DNA of 64,000 nt from Heterocephalus glaber (GCF_000247695.1 NW_004624848.1:5497695-5561694); one strand, 5' to 3'. Numbered from the stretch's first letter, positions 1-11,808 are shown. Made by a program: numbers and translations. Notes: generated from the sequence alone by a model not told the origin.

Positions 1-1110
1 TGTGGTGTGGAAGCCTGCATTTGTGCCTTGCTTAAATGTCTTCTCATTTTTGTTTTTGGTACTGTCCTTGGTTTAATTCCTGGGGTGATATTTCAAAATT
101 GCTTAATGTAGGTATCTTTGTTGCTTGTGTTTAAAACCCTTGTGGAATTATTGCTTTTCAGAGGTGTCTTCCAGATATAGCTTGTGTTTGGGTTTTGAGA
201 CTCTAATGACTCTGAGACTATTTTGTTTTCCTTATACCAGGAAGGAAAACTAATTAGATCAATCACAACATGGTAACCCAAATGACATAGTAAGCAATAC
301 CACAGCATCAAGCACAGTTTAGAAAATGACAATTTGTGGTAGTTATTAATCTATCACTTTTAACTATGTGAGTTAAATTAAAACTGAGGACCAACCCAAC
401 ATAAGTTTATAATGAATAAACTCTTCAATGTAGCATCTTTTTCCTTTGGGGTGGGGAGTTAAAAGGAGTTGGGGAGGGAGGGACAGGTAGGAAGATCAGT
501 TAAGATTAGTGATGAGGCCAGAAGACAGGACAATCACACAAACTCTAAGAAGTTGTTAAAGGCAAGAGAAAAAGGCAGAATGAAAGAACAAAGATGTGAA
601 TAGAATCACCTAACAGCAACAGGGAGACTAGATACCAAATTTACTTTCCTTTAAACCTAATAATAATCAAGAGAAAGAAAAAGAGAAGAAAAAACAATAA
701 GGGAGAAATCCGAATTCAGTGCAGAAAGGAACAAATGGGGAGATGAGGAGCAATGTGGGACAGCGAGAGAATGAGTGAGAGAGAGAGAGAAAGAAAAGAT
801 AAAAGAAAGAAAACAAAGAAAAGTAGAACTTTGAAGAGTAGAAAAAAGGTAAAAATTAAGAATTAAAAATAAGAGAAATTTTTTTTTCTTTTTTGCAAAT
901 AGCAATAGAAATTATGGGCCTCCTTCAGGGTACGTCTCTGCTGTCACAGTATGCAAGGTAGGAATCCCTGTGCATACACAAGTCAGTGAGTCTCAGCAAG
1001 CCAGTAGCAGACCCAGTACAGTGGTCTGATGTGCCTTTATTGTAGAGATTCTCTTTACTTTTCTACTGAGCTTCAGTTTTCATCCAGGAGCCTGAGAAGC
1101 CCTCTTTCTG
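1..1110. other. AT-rich unique DNA with a polypurine tract, no gene seen
   Basis: No recognisable gene or repeat family is visible here. From about 435 to 890 the plus strand is strongly purine-biased, including a GA run at about 775-795 and many GAAA units. This explains the leucine/serine/phenylalanine-rich open frame on the minus strand, which should not be read as a protein. Confidence 0.6.
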
Positions 1111-1114
1111 TTAC

Positions 1115-1372
1115 TAACTTCTGCTCTATCTTGTGGCGCTCAGGACAAGGGTCTTTATAATCTCCTGTGCCTCTGTAGTGTGGGACCAGGTAGCAGAAAA
1201 GCCAGAAGGCCAGAGGCTCACGGTTGAGGGGGCACTGGCGTTGGAGGCGCCCTCGGCTAAGTGGACCTCACTGTGCTGTGGGCGGGGCCTGGGACGGCCG
1301 CGCAGACCATCAAGCTTCTTGTCTTGTCTCACCTGGCCAATCACAGCTTAGAGAGCCTGAATTTGTATTAAA
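1115..1372 (+). promoter_or_regulatory. Promoter-like GC patch: GC box, CCAAT box, TATA-like
   Basis: A local GC-rich island in AT-rich DNA. It carries a GC box (GGGCGGGGCC, about 1279-1289), an inverted-core-independent CCAAT box in an NF-Y-like context (CTGGCCAATCACAG, about 1334-1346) and a TATA-like ATTAAAAG at about 1367-1374. Spacing and order resemble an RNA polymerase II promoter or a retroviral-type U3 region. The open frames on both strands across the patch are short and overlap, so they look like composition effects. Function is inferred from motifs only. Confidence 0.3.
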
Positions 1373-1379
1373 AGCCCCG

Positions 1380-1465
1380 GGGCTGGGGATTTAGCTCGGT
1401 GGTTTCACCGTCTGCTGCGCAAGCGCAAGGACCCGAGTTCGATCCCTGATACCTAAAAAAAAAAA
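1380..1465 (+). repeat. ID-type tRNA-derived SINE
   Basis: A roughly 86-bp element beginning GGGCTGGGGATTTAGCTC. It has an A-box-like segment near the start, a B-box-like AGTTCGATCCC at about 1437-1447 and a terminal A-run (1455-1464). It is the same family as the copies near 10.0, 11.2, 21.4, 35.6 and 40.3 kb. Such elements are transcribed by RNA polymerase III and mobilised by L1 machinery. Confidence 0.9.
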
Positions 1466-2436
1466 GCCTGAAAAATTCTTCCATCATATTTCCTTATATT
1501 AATACATTTAACTAATTGATCTAATAGTTAAAACAAATAAGAAAATATATACAAATTTTAATGATGCAATTACCAAGCCTGATTACGTAGACATAAGGTT
1601 CATAGAAATGAACAAAAGGAAAGTAAAAATATTCTTAAGATCAAAATTAAATAGTAACATAGGCTGAATATAAAGTATGTATAAACCAAAGAGATACTCT
1701 GTAATAAATTTAAGATCTTAATAACAAAATACTTCAGAATCTTATAGAGATTAAATGTTTTGATAAATGATTAAAGTGGGTTAAATATTTAATTAGATAA
1801 AATACATTTGAAACGTTGCAATTGATCACAACGGATTTTTATTTACATATTTTAATTTTCTAATTTAATTTTATCAAGATTATCTGTATACAATGAAGTC
1901 TTCCCCTTTTAGAGGTCATTTATGAGCTTTGACAGGTAGATTCCACACTGTAATGATGCACAAAATCAAAAGATGCAAAGTACCCAGGGCCCTGGAACTC
2001 CCACCTGCATCCTTTCTACACTCAAATACAGAGTCTAACCCCAGATAGTTTGTTTTGCTGACTTGTTTTAGACTGTCTATAGTTAAAAAAAAAATTTAAA
2101 CTGAGTCATGCACAATATACATTCCATTTTTTACATTCAGCTTATTGTTTATAATTTATTCTTATAACTATACCAGTAACAATACCCTTTACCAAAACCC
2201 TTAAAAAATGATTGCTGAAAAGAGAAAAATTATAATCTGCTTATTTAGAAAATATTACCTTCTATCCTGACTACTATGCAAATACATTGTACTCACTACA
2301 TAATTTTTGTACCATTTTGCCATGATCAGTAACCAATAATCATTCATTCAGCAAATCTATGCAGATCACTTACCCAAGAATGGTTTCATTGATAAACAAT
2401 AGGAACTGCCTTCCAATAGTAACACATACTGGAGTA
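1466..2436. other. AT-rich DNA, nothing recognised
   Basis: Low-complexity AT-rich sequence with no open frame above 60 codons, no SINE signature and no clear L1 match. Confidence 0.5.
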
Positions 2437-2660
2437 GTTTTTTGGTTTTTGTTGTTGTTGTTTGTTTTGCTGTACTGAAGATTGAACCCTGGGCATTTGC
2501 ACTGAGCTTTGCTCCCAGGCCTTTTTATTTTTGTATTATTTTAAGTCAAGCAGGTGCTAAATCATCAAATTGCCCAGGCTGGGTTCGAACCTGTGATCTT
2601 CATATCTCAGACTCCCTGCCACAGTGCTGGGATCACAGACCTGTGCCGCCATGCCTGGCT
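2437..2660 (-). repeat. B1-dID dimeric SINE
   Basis: Read on the minus strand this begins with a B1 (7SL-derived) unit: AGCCAGGCATGGCGGC, 'GTGATCCCAGCACTG', 'GTTCGAACCCAGCC'. It continues into a degraded ID-type unit ('GCCCAGGGTTCAAT') and ends in an (A/CAA)-rich tail seen here as TTTTTGGTTTTTGTTGTTG at 2439-2463. The dimeric order B1 then ID matches B1-dID elements of non-muroid rodents. The open frame over it is not a gene. Confidence 0.8.
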
Positions 2661-2756
2661 GATATTGTTTGTTTTAAAATTTCAATAGAAATAAAGTTTT
2701 AAAATGGAGAATTGTGAGGTTGGGCACTAAGGGAAACACTGTTAATACTGCTGGCT

Positions 2757-2863
2757 CTTTTTGCAGGTGACTCAGCTGAACTCCATACGGCCATGAGAGG
2801 TACACCTGGAGCTTCGCAGATGACTCCAGGGCACCTAACACATGGAATTGTGACCAATACATA
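2757..2863 (+). other. Weak candidate terminal exon
   Basis: A pyrimidine-rich acceptor-like stretch (CTCTTTTTGCAG, ending at about 2766) is followed by about 32 codons open in one frame, starting DSAELHTAMRG and ending in TAG near 2863. The frame lacks repeat signatures. There is no matching upstream exon and I recognise no protein family, so this could be chance. Confidence 0.12.
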
Positions 2864-3289
2864 GGGTTGTGGATCTAGTCCTTCTAGTATTACTTTCCTG
2901 TAGTTCCTGGGAAGATAAAAACTGAACTTCTAAACAAATGTGAACCTAGGAACCTGTGAATTTTCTTTACCTGGTGAGATACACTTGTATGTGCGTAAAT
3001 TTAGCAAAATCAGGTAGTGGCTAGGCAGTCTGTAGCCTGCCCAGCCCTGATTTTACTGCTTACTGTCTGGTTTTTGAGAAAATACCCGAAGTTGTGACTT
3101 TGAGTCATCTCATCGGGTAGCTGTTTCCATTTTTTTCATCAACTCCACTCAGTTATAATTTACACACTATAAAGTTAATATATACAATATTTGCATATTC
3201 CTAGAATATTTATAAATAATTTTTGCGATTAATCTCCCCTGGACAATGCTTTGATTTTTTCATTAGAGGTTTAGTATATTTGCTTGCCT

Positions 3290-3745
3290 CAGTATTTTTC
3301 ATAAAATCCAGTTGAAAAGAATATGGATTCTGTGGCATGTAAGGCTTGGTAAATGTCAATTAGATCAAGTTGGTTGATCGTGGTATTAAATCTTTCATGA
3401 ATTTCTGTGTACATATTCTAAAAATTCCTGAGGAAATGATGTTAAATTCCCTATTATGACCATAGATCTGTCTACTTCTGTTTCTTTCTACCACTTGCTG
3501 ATTCAAGGATTGTGATGCTTTGCTTTTATATGTATAAATATTGAGGATCTTATTTATTGCAGGTATATAACTCATTTTCTTGTCATTACCACTGATTTTC
3601 TGTCTGCCTTTTCTTTTGTGTGTCATTGTCGTTCCGTTCCTTCATTTCTGCTTTGCTGCATTCTTTTGGGCTTTTGATCATTTTTAATTGCCCATTTAGC
3701 TATAACAACTCTCATTTTTGTATTTATCTTTGCTTATCCCTCTAG
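3290..3745 (-). mobile_element. Ancient L1 ORF2 fragment (L1M-like)
   Basis: The plus-strand text (e.g. 'GTCAATTAGATCAAGTTGG', 'CCATAGATCTGTCTACTTC', 'TGCTTTGCTTTTATATG') follows the reverse complement of the mid-ORF2 region of old mammalian L1s. The frame is broken by several stops and small indels. I infer an old, inactive fragment; ends are approximate. Confidence 0.5.
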
Positions 3746-4495
3746 CCCAGTGGCAGTGAACTTTTTAGAGCTTTCAAGGATATAAACAGCTCACTGCAGG
3801 GTCGCCACACCTGCTCCAGGCTGACAATAGGGATCCTAACTCCTCACAGGCCCCTGGAGGTCCACGCTGTGCTGCAAACCTCAGCACTTTCACCTACTGT
3901 TTTCCTCTCCCCTTCACACCAGATGCTTTACTCTATGCAGTTCCTCAGCTGTGCTTTCACTTCACAACTGCAGCAATTACACAAGGGTGCAGCTCATACA
4001 ACTGCCTTCCTCACCCTTTGTTATTGTTGTGATTCCCTTTCCCCATGTGACTCCTATCATGTGAAAGTGTTGCCATTTCTGCCTCCCACAGCTCTTTATC
4101 CTTGGACTAAATTATGAAGTTAAACAATGGCATTCGATGTCTCTCCTCCTCTGGCCTTTACTTCTATCAGTATTTCCAGGATTCAATATAGGTTTGTTTT
4201 TCTTTAGTGCTGTAATGCAAATCTGTTAGTGACAAACTTCTACAACTATATATCAGGACATTCAAAAAGTTATTCTTCTTTTTGAAAAGCACTGAGAGAT
4301 ATCATGATCCCTTTCATCTGCAGGATCTAAATTTTCATCTCATGAAAGTTTGGAGTAGAATACTCATTATTGGAGCTTAAGGAGAGTAGAAGGGAAGGAA
4401 AAAGACTGATCAGTACTTACTAAGCTCTAGTTTTAGTACAGTTGGAAACAGTGGGGCTGAGGAAGTCACTTCCTCCTACCTGTTTATTGTTTGTT

Positions 4496-4619
4496 TCTTG
4501 ACTGTTTTTGAGGCAGGGTCCAGCTATGCAGCTCAGGCTGGCCTTGAACTCACAGCAATCCTCCTGTGTTGGCCTCCCAAGGGCTGAGATTACTGGCATT
4601 TGCCACCACTTCCAGTTCA
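4496..4619 (-). repeat. B1 SINE (7SL-derived monomer)
   Basis: The minus strand reads GAACTGGAAGTGGTGGC, 'GTAATCTCAGCCCTTGG', 'GAGTTCAAGGCCAGCC' and 'CTGGACCCTGCCTC' in the B1 order, ending near a T-rich plus-strand segment. It is a diverged B1 monomer with no ID partner visible. The minus-strand open frame at 4420-4620 is derived from it. Confidence 0.8.
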
Positions 4620-5559
4620 TTTGAAACAGTACCCCATGGTCATTCCTCCTTCTATTGTCCTAAAATAGGTAGAAAACATAAAATAACACTAACTTAGGAG
4701 ATCTCTGACGCTCGAGGGGAGAGCACATGCTCCTTGGATAGCCAAGCTGACCTTCAGTCGCCTTCAGTGTGCTCCAACCTTCCCAAGCCTTCATAAGTAT
4801 GCGCTCCGTGTCACACACGCAGTGGAGATCAGAGTGAATCCTGGGCAGGCATGCGTGCTGTGAGCCCCTGAGATGACTCGGCACTGTCAGTCATTCCCGT
4901 GGATCACACCGGAGATTCGGGGAGGCCCCTGGGCCTGGGCCGAGGTGCACGTCCCTTAAATTCTGAAAGCCCTGTGCTCTGGGGCTGCTGCTGTGTGCAG
5001 TGCTTTCTGCTTTTATGTCATCTGCCACCATTTTCCTGTTTGTCCGTATCTTCTATCAGCACAGTGTGGCCCTGAGTACAACCTCCCATGATCTTCAATA
5101 ATAAATGTAGCAGCTTTTTATTTGCCATTTGGATTGTATGCTTGCAATTCCTTGCTTGTTGTACAGAAGAGCCTGGAATTTACTTGCTATGTTCATCATG
5201 CGGTAACAGTTTGAAGGGAGAAATAGTGCCTGATGCTCTACAGCATAGTGGGTAAATATAGATTACAGTAATGTATGGTACATTTACAAAAAAAACAGAA
5301 GAAAGAATTTTACTTGTTTCACCATATAGAAAATAAAATGATAATTATTTGAGGAGACAGATATGCTTGCCTTGATTTAAATACTGTGTTACACAATTTA
5401 CATATGGCTCAAAATAGTAAATAGTGCTTTATAGTATGAACAGCCTTATGTCAATTAAACTTGACAAGTTAGTTCACTTTTAGTACTTTGTACATGTCAT
5501 TTTATTAAGCATTGCCTCCATTATTTTTTAAGATAACTAGTAATCTTATCTTCATTTTC

Positions 5560-5885
5560 CTGTATATAGTGTAACCTGCCCTTCACCCTGGACTGCTGAA
5601 GGATTTCACTTTGTTTCTCCTTTACTCTAAGTTGCTAACAGGTTGACCATTAGGAGATTGTTCATGCTACTTGCGTTTTAATGAGCTATTTTTCTCTGTC
5701 AGTCAGTTTTTGTTAAGTGTAGGGAAGTTTTAGCTTTTACTTTTCCAAAATCCTTTGGGCGCACATTCCCTTTCATCTTCTGCTCTCTCATCTCCTTCTG
5801 AGATTCCAATTACATGAGGGTGACATTTTTTTCTATCATCCTGTGCACCCTGAAGTTCATTTCCCTTGGCTAATTTAAATTTTCT
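5560..5885 (-). mobile_element. Possible old L1-derived fragment
   Basis: The plus strand contains 'CTCATCTCCTTCTGAGATTC' followed by 'CAATTACATGAGGGTGAC'. This resembles the reverse complement of the 5' part of old L1/HAL1 elements. No frame survives. The surrounding 4.63-8.2 kb is otherwise AT-rich DNA with only short, non-coding-like open frames. Confidence 0.3.
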
Positions 5886-7245
5886 GATGGTGCCACAAGA
5901 AGATGTCTTCCTGCATCTGAGCTTTGTAGTACAATTTTGGAAACCAGTCCTGGAAATTTGCTTTGTTTAACAAATCCTTTAGAAATTATTTAAAACTCTG
6001 AAATTAATTCTCCTAAATTTACACTTCATCCATTAGATTCAGTTTATTTGAACTATAAATTTCTTGTAAATGACCAATACATAAAATTCACTGAGACAAT
6101 AATGTAAAGGAATTGGTCTGACTTGGACCTGGTGAGGAAGACAGGACATGCAGAGCTCTAGACGGTGAAACAATATGTCCATGTGTGTACCTGGATGTCA
6201 AGCTCAGAACAGACAGAAATGCAGAAAATGAAAACCATAAAGTGAGGATGATGCTTGAAGTAATGTCTCATGAGACAAAAAATTTTCACTAACTTAAGAT
6301 TTATTAAAGCTTAACATCAGACTCGCTGATATTCATTTCCACATCAGTGCTCCGTACTGAACAGTGAATATCTTGGTTCCTCTGGAAACTTTCTCTTAAC
6401 ATTTTACCAAAGGTTGAGACATATATAATGTATATATGTGTGCATATATGAATGACTGATTATCTTGGAGATGGAGCAACACTTGACTGGAAGTGAAATA
6501 CAAAGCAGTTCAATGACTGAAGGAAGTAAGTTTCAAGTTGAAATGTTTTCTTCTTTAAAGAGCAGCTGATTGAGAAAAGGGGAGAGGATTTCAAACAACA
6601 AGCTGTGATCTGGGCAGGTAACTACTCTCCAAGAAGACTGTAAATTGCATGAGCTGCAAACACGTACTAATAAGATAAAAATACTTCTTAAAGAGTAGCT
6701 GATATTCACAATGATCATTCGTGAGACCTAAATAAGTATCATAATATCCAAACACACTATAAATTAATATTTTTTCTATGGGCTCTGGAAAAGAAATGCT
6801 CATGAGGGAGATAAAATATGCTGAAACTTTTTATAAGAGTCAGTTCTTCATGAAATTATTCCTGTAATGGAAACTTAATTCCTCAAAAGTTAAATATTAA
6901 GTTATTAACTGAATTAAATTTTATTTTAAATTGTTCCTTTTTTATCCTTAAGGTAGCTAATTCACTAACCCTTAAATTAGTAGTTTCAACCTTCAGTGTT
7001 TAAATATTTGCAAAAATAAGGTATTGCCAATAATGCAATTATATATTTATATAATCTTCAAAAGTAAAAATATGCTTTTCAAAAAGTTTCTCTAACCGAA
7101 TCTTGGCATAATAGAATCATATTATTATTCATAAATAACATTAGGAAACTTTGAGTTTCTTAATTTTAATGTATCCCTCTCTCTTTTACATAGACAATTG
7201 AAACATGATAAAATATAAAATTAGAGTTGTCATTTAGAATAGAGC

Positions 7246-7248
7246 TTT

Positions 7249-7290
<42 letters not shown>
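7246..7290. repeat. (CTTT)n microsatellite
   Basis: About 10 near-perfect TTTC/CTTT units, degrading at the right end into TTCC. A simple tetranucleotide repeat, probably length-variable. Confidence 0.97.
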
Positions 7291-8212
7291 TTTGTCATTT
7301 TCTTTCTCTATCCCAGTATTACATAATGGAGTTATGGTCAAGTGGAGAGATCAAAATTAAAACTTCCATACAAGAATTGCAACTCTTCTTTTAATATCAC
7401 AAAACAATGAGTCCACTCCACTCGCAAAATTATCCTAAAATAAAGATATATTAAGTAGAACTGTCTAATTTTTACCTATATACTCTTGAACTGACTACTC
7501 AGAAAAAGTATATATAGCCACATATAAAATTTGGAATCTCACTTAAGTACTCATTAAGACATAATAATCAACTTAGGCTGCTGAATATAATGGAAATAAT
7601 GTGAAGTAATTTTAAATGGTTGAGAGTACTCCAAATGTTTATGAGCTATTGTGTTTTCTCACTGTCAGGTAATAAAGAAAAGTAAGCACCAGAAAAAATT
7701 CCAACACAAGCAAACACACAGTTCTCAAAAACAGACTCAATGAAAAATCACATTTCTGGCCTACTACTGCCTTCACTGACAGTTGAAGTGAGAGAGTGAG
7801 GGTATAAATGAGTTAGTTCATATCGCATCCAGCAGGATGTGCATCGAGCTAAGTGACAGAACATCTTTCCTAAGAGCTCCAAGGGAATAGGAAGCTGGAC
7901 CATTTGAGCATTTAATTCTTCCTGTTGTTTTTGTTCAGAAGATTCAATAAATGAGCACACTTGATGTACATCCACTATTCAACAAAGCATCAAATGTCTT
8001 ACTTCAGGAATTTTATGTATTTACCTCCTAATGCTGACATTTAAAATTTAAATATGCTGCCAATCTAACTCAAAGTTCTTGGTGGTATTTCCTTAACTAT
8101 GGCCCCAAGGATACAGTGGCTCCATTTTGGATATTTTACATTTTCAGATGTATTAATATTAAAACAAATTTGCAATGGTTGCAAAGAATATGAGATATGT
8201 TGTTATTAAAAA

Positions 8213-8797
8213 TAAATTTTAATTCTTATTTACACTTTTAATTTTTCACACCAGAGAAACTATTTGATATTTACACATGTGTGTCCTATTTATTTCACTT
8301 GAGTATGGCCTCAATATGCATCCACTTAGTTACAAATGTCTCCAGTTTCTCATTCTTTACGGCTGAATAGTCTCCATTTTATTAAAACAAAAACAAAAAC
8401 AAAAACACATCTTCTTTATCCAGTTTCCAGCTGAGGGGCAATTAGGCTGTTTACAAGCTTTAGCTGTTACAAACTGTGCTGCTATAAACATGGGTGCACA
8501 TATATCACCGTGGTATGATTTTTTAAATAATTGATATTGTGAAATAGGAAGAAAATGTCTAAAGGAGTAGGGGAAGTGGGAGTGGTAGGGGAAAGGAAAG
8601 AAGGGAAAAGAAAAAAATATGAGAAAAGGAAAAACATGGAAACAAAGTCTTTGTAAATAGGGAAGGGTGGAGGGGATGTAAACAGGGAGGGCTAGGAATG
8701 GGGAAAAAATAAGAACCAAGATGCATCATGTGCAGGTACAAGATCCCAAAGATGAGTGTAACTGTATTCTATAACTAAAGTGTACCAATAAACTAAA
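8213..8797. mobile_element. Young-type L1 3' end with 5' inversion (twin priming)
   Basis: The left part (8213 to about 8524) matches the ORF2 C-terminus in minus orientation, with the same text as 16090-16380 (GGCTGAATAG, CATCTTCTTTATCCAG, GTGCTGCTATAAACATGGG). The right part (about 8525-8797) is the L1 3'UTR in plus orientation: a G/A-rich polypurine tract, then AAGAACCAAGATGCATCATG, then GTGTACCAATAAACTAAA. In the intact element these parts are adjacent, so the 5' part has been flipped in place. This is the classic twin-priming structure. A degenerate (AAAAAC)n stretch interrupts the left part at 8384-8406. Confidence 0.8.
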
Positions 8798-9142
8798 CGG
8801 AAATTTTTAAAGAAATATTTAAAGCTTGACATCTATACAATCAAACTTTTATTTTTAAAATCTTATGTTTTGAAGTACTAAACATGAGTTTCAATTTCAA
8901 TTCATAATTATTTATGGGATGAATTTTGACTAAAGTAAAACAAATCAACTCTATTTCTAAATCTACTAAGAAGTACTGTCTTCTAAACATCTCCTTTCCT
9001 TAATCGTAACTATGGGATATAAATAATCAATGGATGGATTAAAATCATTGGCACAGAAGGGGACCAAAGTCACCCATCCATGATCTCAATTTTATTTTCT
9101 CTAAAAGATTTCAGAAGAAATCTATTCTATTAATCTTTTCAT

Positions 9143-9430
9143 CGTGCTTCGTATGGCACCACGTGGTAAGCATCCGGTCGGCGACGCACAAGTCCTCCTG
9201 CACCGCACAGAGAGGAGGTTCGGTGCCCGAGACCTGAGACCGGAGCGAGCAGAGCGGGACCGATGGGCAGAGGGGATCTGGCGCCGGCCTGGGCTCCGAG
9301 GGGCAGGGACGGCGCAGCTGCGGCCGGGCCTGGGTGCCTGGGGCGGACCTCGGGCTGGAGCGGCAGGCGGGAAAGGTCCAGGGCCGGCCACGGAAACCCA
9401 GGGCAGGCCGAGATCGCGATTTAGGACGTA
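9143..9430. promoter_or_regulatory. Short CpG island
   Basis: I count about 32 CpG dinucleotides in roughly 290 bp, in a region whose flanks have almost none. GC content is high on both strands. It includes repeated GCGG/CCGG words and no SINE or LTR match I can see. A donor-like CACGTG|GTAAGC lies at the left edge (9160-9171, plus strand). Such islands usually mark promoters of genes or long non-coding RNAs. The 95-codon plus and 89-codon minus frames are arginine/proline/glycine-rich products of the composition. Confidence 0.6.
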
Positions 9431-9653
9431 ACTGACTCGCTGGCTTGCTCTTAAGGCTCTTCCCGAGAGAGAGAATTTCGAAAGCTAAGCAACGCGCATT
9501 TCGTGAAGATTATTTGTACTTCCATAGAAAATTAGGGAAATGTTTTCAATGACCATCTATAAACCATTAAGTGGCCGCTTATTCCTAGATGCCCACAAAA
9601 CACCCATCACTTTTAGTGGAAACTGACTGACGCCATAGAAGAAAGGAAGCCAT

Positions 9654-9664
9654 CACTTCCGGTG
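9654..9664. promoter_or_regulatory. ETS/GABP-like motif
   Basis: CACTTCCGGTG is a perfect match to the ETS core with flanks (ACCGGAAGTG on the minus strand). It lies about 220 bp right of the CpG island inside a smaller CpG-bearing patch (9570-9770). Confidence 0.4.
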
Positions 9665-9743
9665 CATTCGGCCCATCAAGGGGAGAGGCGAAGTGGCGCC
9701 CTCCGTGGAAGCCGTTTCCACACCAGGGCAGCTCCTGGGGGAG

Positions 9744-9759
9744 ACCCGAGGGGGCGCTG
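9744..9759 (+). promoter_or_regulatory. CTCF-core-like motif
   Basis: The run AGGGGGCGCTG matches the conserved core of the CTCF site; the upstream CC..A half is only partly matched. Its position beside a CpG island fits a boundary or promoter-proximal site, but this is motif-level evidence only. Confidence 0.3.
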
Positions 9760-10012
9760 AGTGAGGGCACAGCATTTAGATTAATAGCACCTTACCGTGC
9801 ATTTGCCCTGCCCATACCTAAATCCTGACCTGAAGTCAAAATGGTAGTTAATCCAGGCCCAAATAAAACGACATAAAAGAAATTGAAATTAACCTTTGCT
9901 TTTCTAAGATACTGAGATTATAGATTTGCTTGTTACCTCAGCTTAATTTATCTATTCTGAAAATCGAATGCAGTAATATAGTCTATAAAAATTATACTAA
10001 AACCCCATTTTA

Positions 10013-10095
10013 TTTTATTTTGGTACCGGGGATCGAACTCAGGACCTTATGCTCACAAGGCAGGCGGCAGCACCACTGAGCTCAATCCCCAGGCC
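10013..10095 (-). repeat. ID-type SINE with 16-bp target duplication
   Basis: On the minus strand: GGCCTGGGGATTGAGCTCAG at the head, a B-box-like GAGTTCGATCCCCGGTACC, then an A-rich tail (T-rich on the plus strand). It is flanked by CTAAAACCCCATTTTA at 9997-10012 and CTAAAACCCTATTTTA at 10096-10111. That is a 16-bp direct repeat with one mismatch, so this is a recent L1-mediated insertion. Confidence 0.93.
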
Positions 10096-11198
10096 CTAAA
10101 ACCCTATTTTAAATTAAGTTTTGGAGAGATATAAAATATCCTAAAACTGAAAGCAAAATACAAAACAACAATGTTAATGTCAGACAAAGGGAAGTTCAAA
10201 TCAAAAACAACAATGAAACTAAAAAGAATACATAAGTAATGATAATCACAAAATCTATAAAGAAAATGTACACATTTATGATAAGCCTTGATCAGAAAAT
10301 AATGTGAATATCATTGTTATATTCTTACTTTGTTACTAAATTCTGCTTTTTTTGTTCATAGAAATAAAAATAATTAGTTATATCTTCTTTATTAATATTT
10401 ACTTCTATTACATTAAAATAAAAAATTAAAACAACAGAAAACAGTATGTGAAATAAACACAAAGCAAAAACATTTCTATAATGCTAAAGTGATGACATAT
10501 ACCTTTCATATACAATAGGTTTTAATATATATTTTTATGATTTTATTGATCAAATAATAAGTATATTAGACTGAAATAATTTGTACAAAGCATTTTAGGC
10601 AATGAATAAACATAGAATACCTAGAATATTTGAATTGAATATAAATTTAATAACAATGAATTTAGACAAATTTCTTCTATATTAAATGATGCTGGATTTA
10701 AATACCTCTGTTGGCTTAGCCTTGCTAAGCTTTTAGATTATTTGCATTTATGTTAAAAATTTGCCTACTTATGATACCAAATGTATATTAGATTAAAATA
10801 TTGTACAATTCTGCGTGTTACTATTGATTCTTTGGTTGAAAAGAAGATATGACCAATTGTGTTCTCAGAAAACTTCCATTCACTGAATTAAACTACAATT
10901 TGAATTCCCTTGGAGTTATTAATATTATATTTATTTTCTGGAGTTTACAAAAAAATTTGAAAGAATGATTTTCTGAGTGGACAAGAAAATGATACTAAAG
11001 AATATAAATGATGAGGAAATTAATCTTCAGGTGAACATACTGTGAGTCCAATATTTATATCAACATGACACTAGCATGGACAGATAAAAGATTAATCATT
11101 CAGTAGATCTCATTAGCAGGAGAAAGTATGTCATATGTAACAAGTCAATGCAAATTCTATTATCAAACAGTTCTGCTATAACTTGGTACCCATCTGAG

Positions 11199-11288
11199 GT
11201 TTTTTTTTTTTTGGTCTCGGGGATCAAACTCTGGTCCTTGCACTTGCGCAACAGACAGCGAAACCCCTGAGCTAAATCCCCAGCCCCT
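11199..11288 (-). repeat. ID-type SINE with 10-bp target duplication
   Basis: The minus-strand head is GGGCTGGGGATTTAGCTC and the tail is a 13-base A-run (T-run at 11200-11212). CCCATCTGAG is directly repeated on both sides (11189-11198 and 11289-11298). Part of the 71-codon minus-strand open frame here is SINE-derived. Confidence 0.93.
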
Positions 11289-11619
11289 CCCATCTGAGTT
11301 TTTAAAGACATATCTCATAGTATTTGAAAAATAAAATTTAGGTAGAATTAATCTTTAAATATCCTTTGAAAAATATTGATAAAATTGTAAGAAGTTCATT
11401 ATAGGAGCAAAAGACACTTATCAGGTCAAAATTTTAAGCTTAAGAATTCCAAAGACATTTATGTATGAATAGGTATCAAGTCAATGCATAATTATAAAAT
11501 AATAAAATATTAATTGTTGACAGAGTTAATAAGACATTATTTAAAATGTGCAAAATCTCTTATAACTGGCAAAAATGGAAAGAAAGCACATGCACTGCAA
11601 AGAACACCTGGCTAATATT

Positions 11620-11808
11620 CAGCCCAGAGTGGTGGTGCACACCTGTTATACCAGAGCTCTGGGAGGCTGAGGTAGGAGGACTTCAAGTTTGAGCACAACC
11701 TGGGAAACTTAGTGACTTAGTGATACCCTTTCTTTAAGAAAAATGAAAATGTTGGGAATGTAGTTCAGTGTAAAGGCCGTAGTTCGATTTCTAGTGCCAG
11801 AAAAAAAG
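11620..11808 (+). repeat. B1-dID dimeric SINE
   Basis: A B1 unit (GTGGTGGTGCACACCTGT, CTGGGAGGCTGAGGTAGG, ending in an A-rich linker) is followed by a diverged ID unit (GTTGGGAATGTAGTTCAG, GTTCGATTTCTAGTGCC) and a short A-tail at 11802-11808. Confidence 0.85.

Noticed and set aside
657..905. 82-codon minus-strand frame resembling a membrane protein
   Set aside because: It is the translation of a purine-rich low-complexity tract; the hydrophobicity is a composition effect.
9490..9530. U6 snRNA 3'-end-like text (ACGCGCATTTCGTGAAG)
   Set aside because: Only about 14 of 18 positions agree and the following bases diverge; there is no 5' U6 sequence or target duplication.
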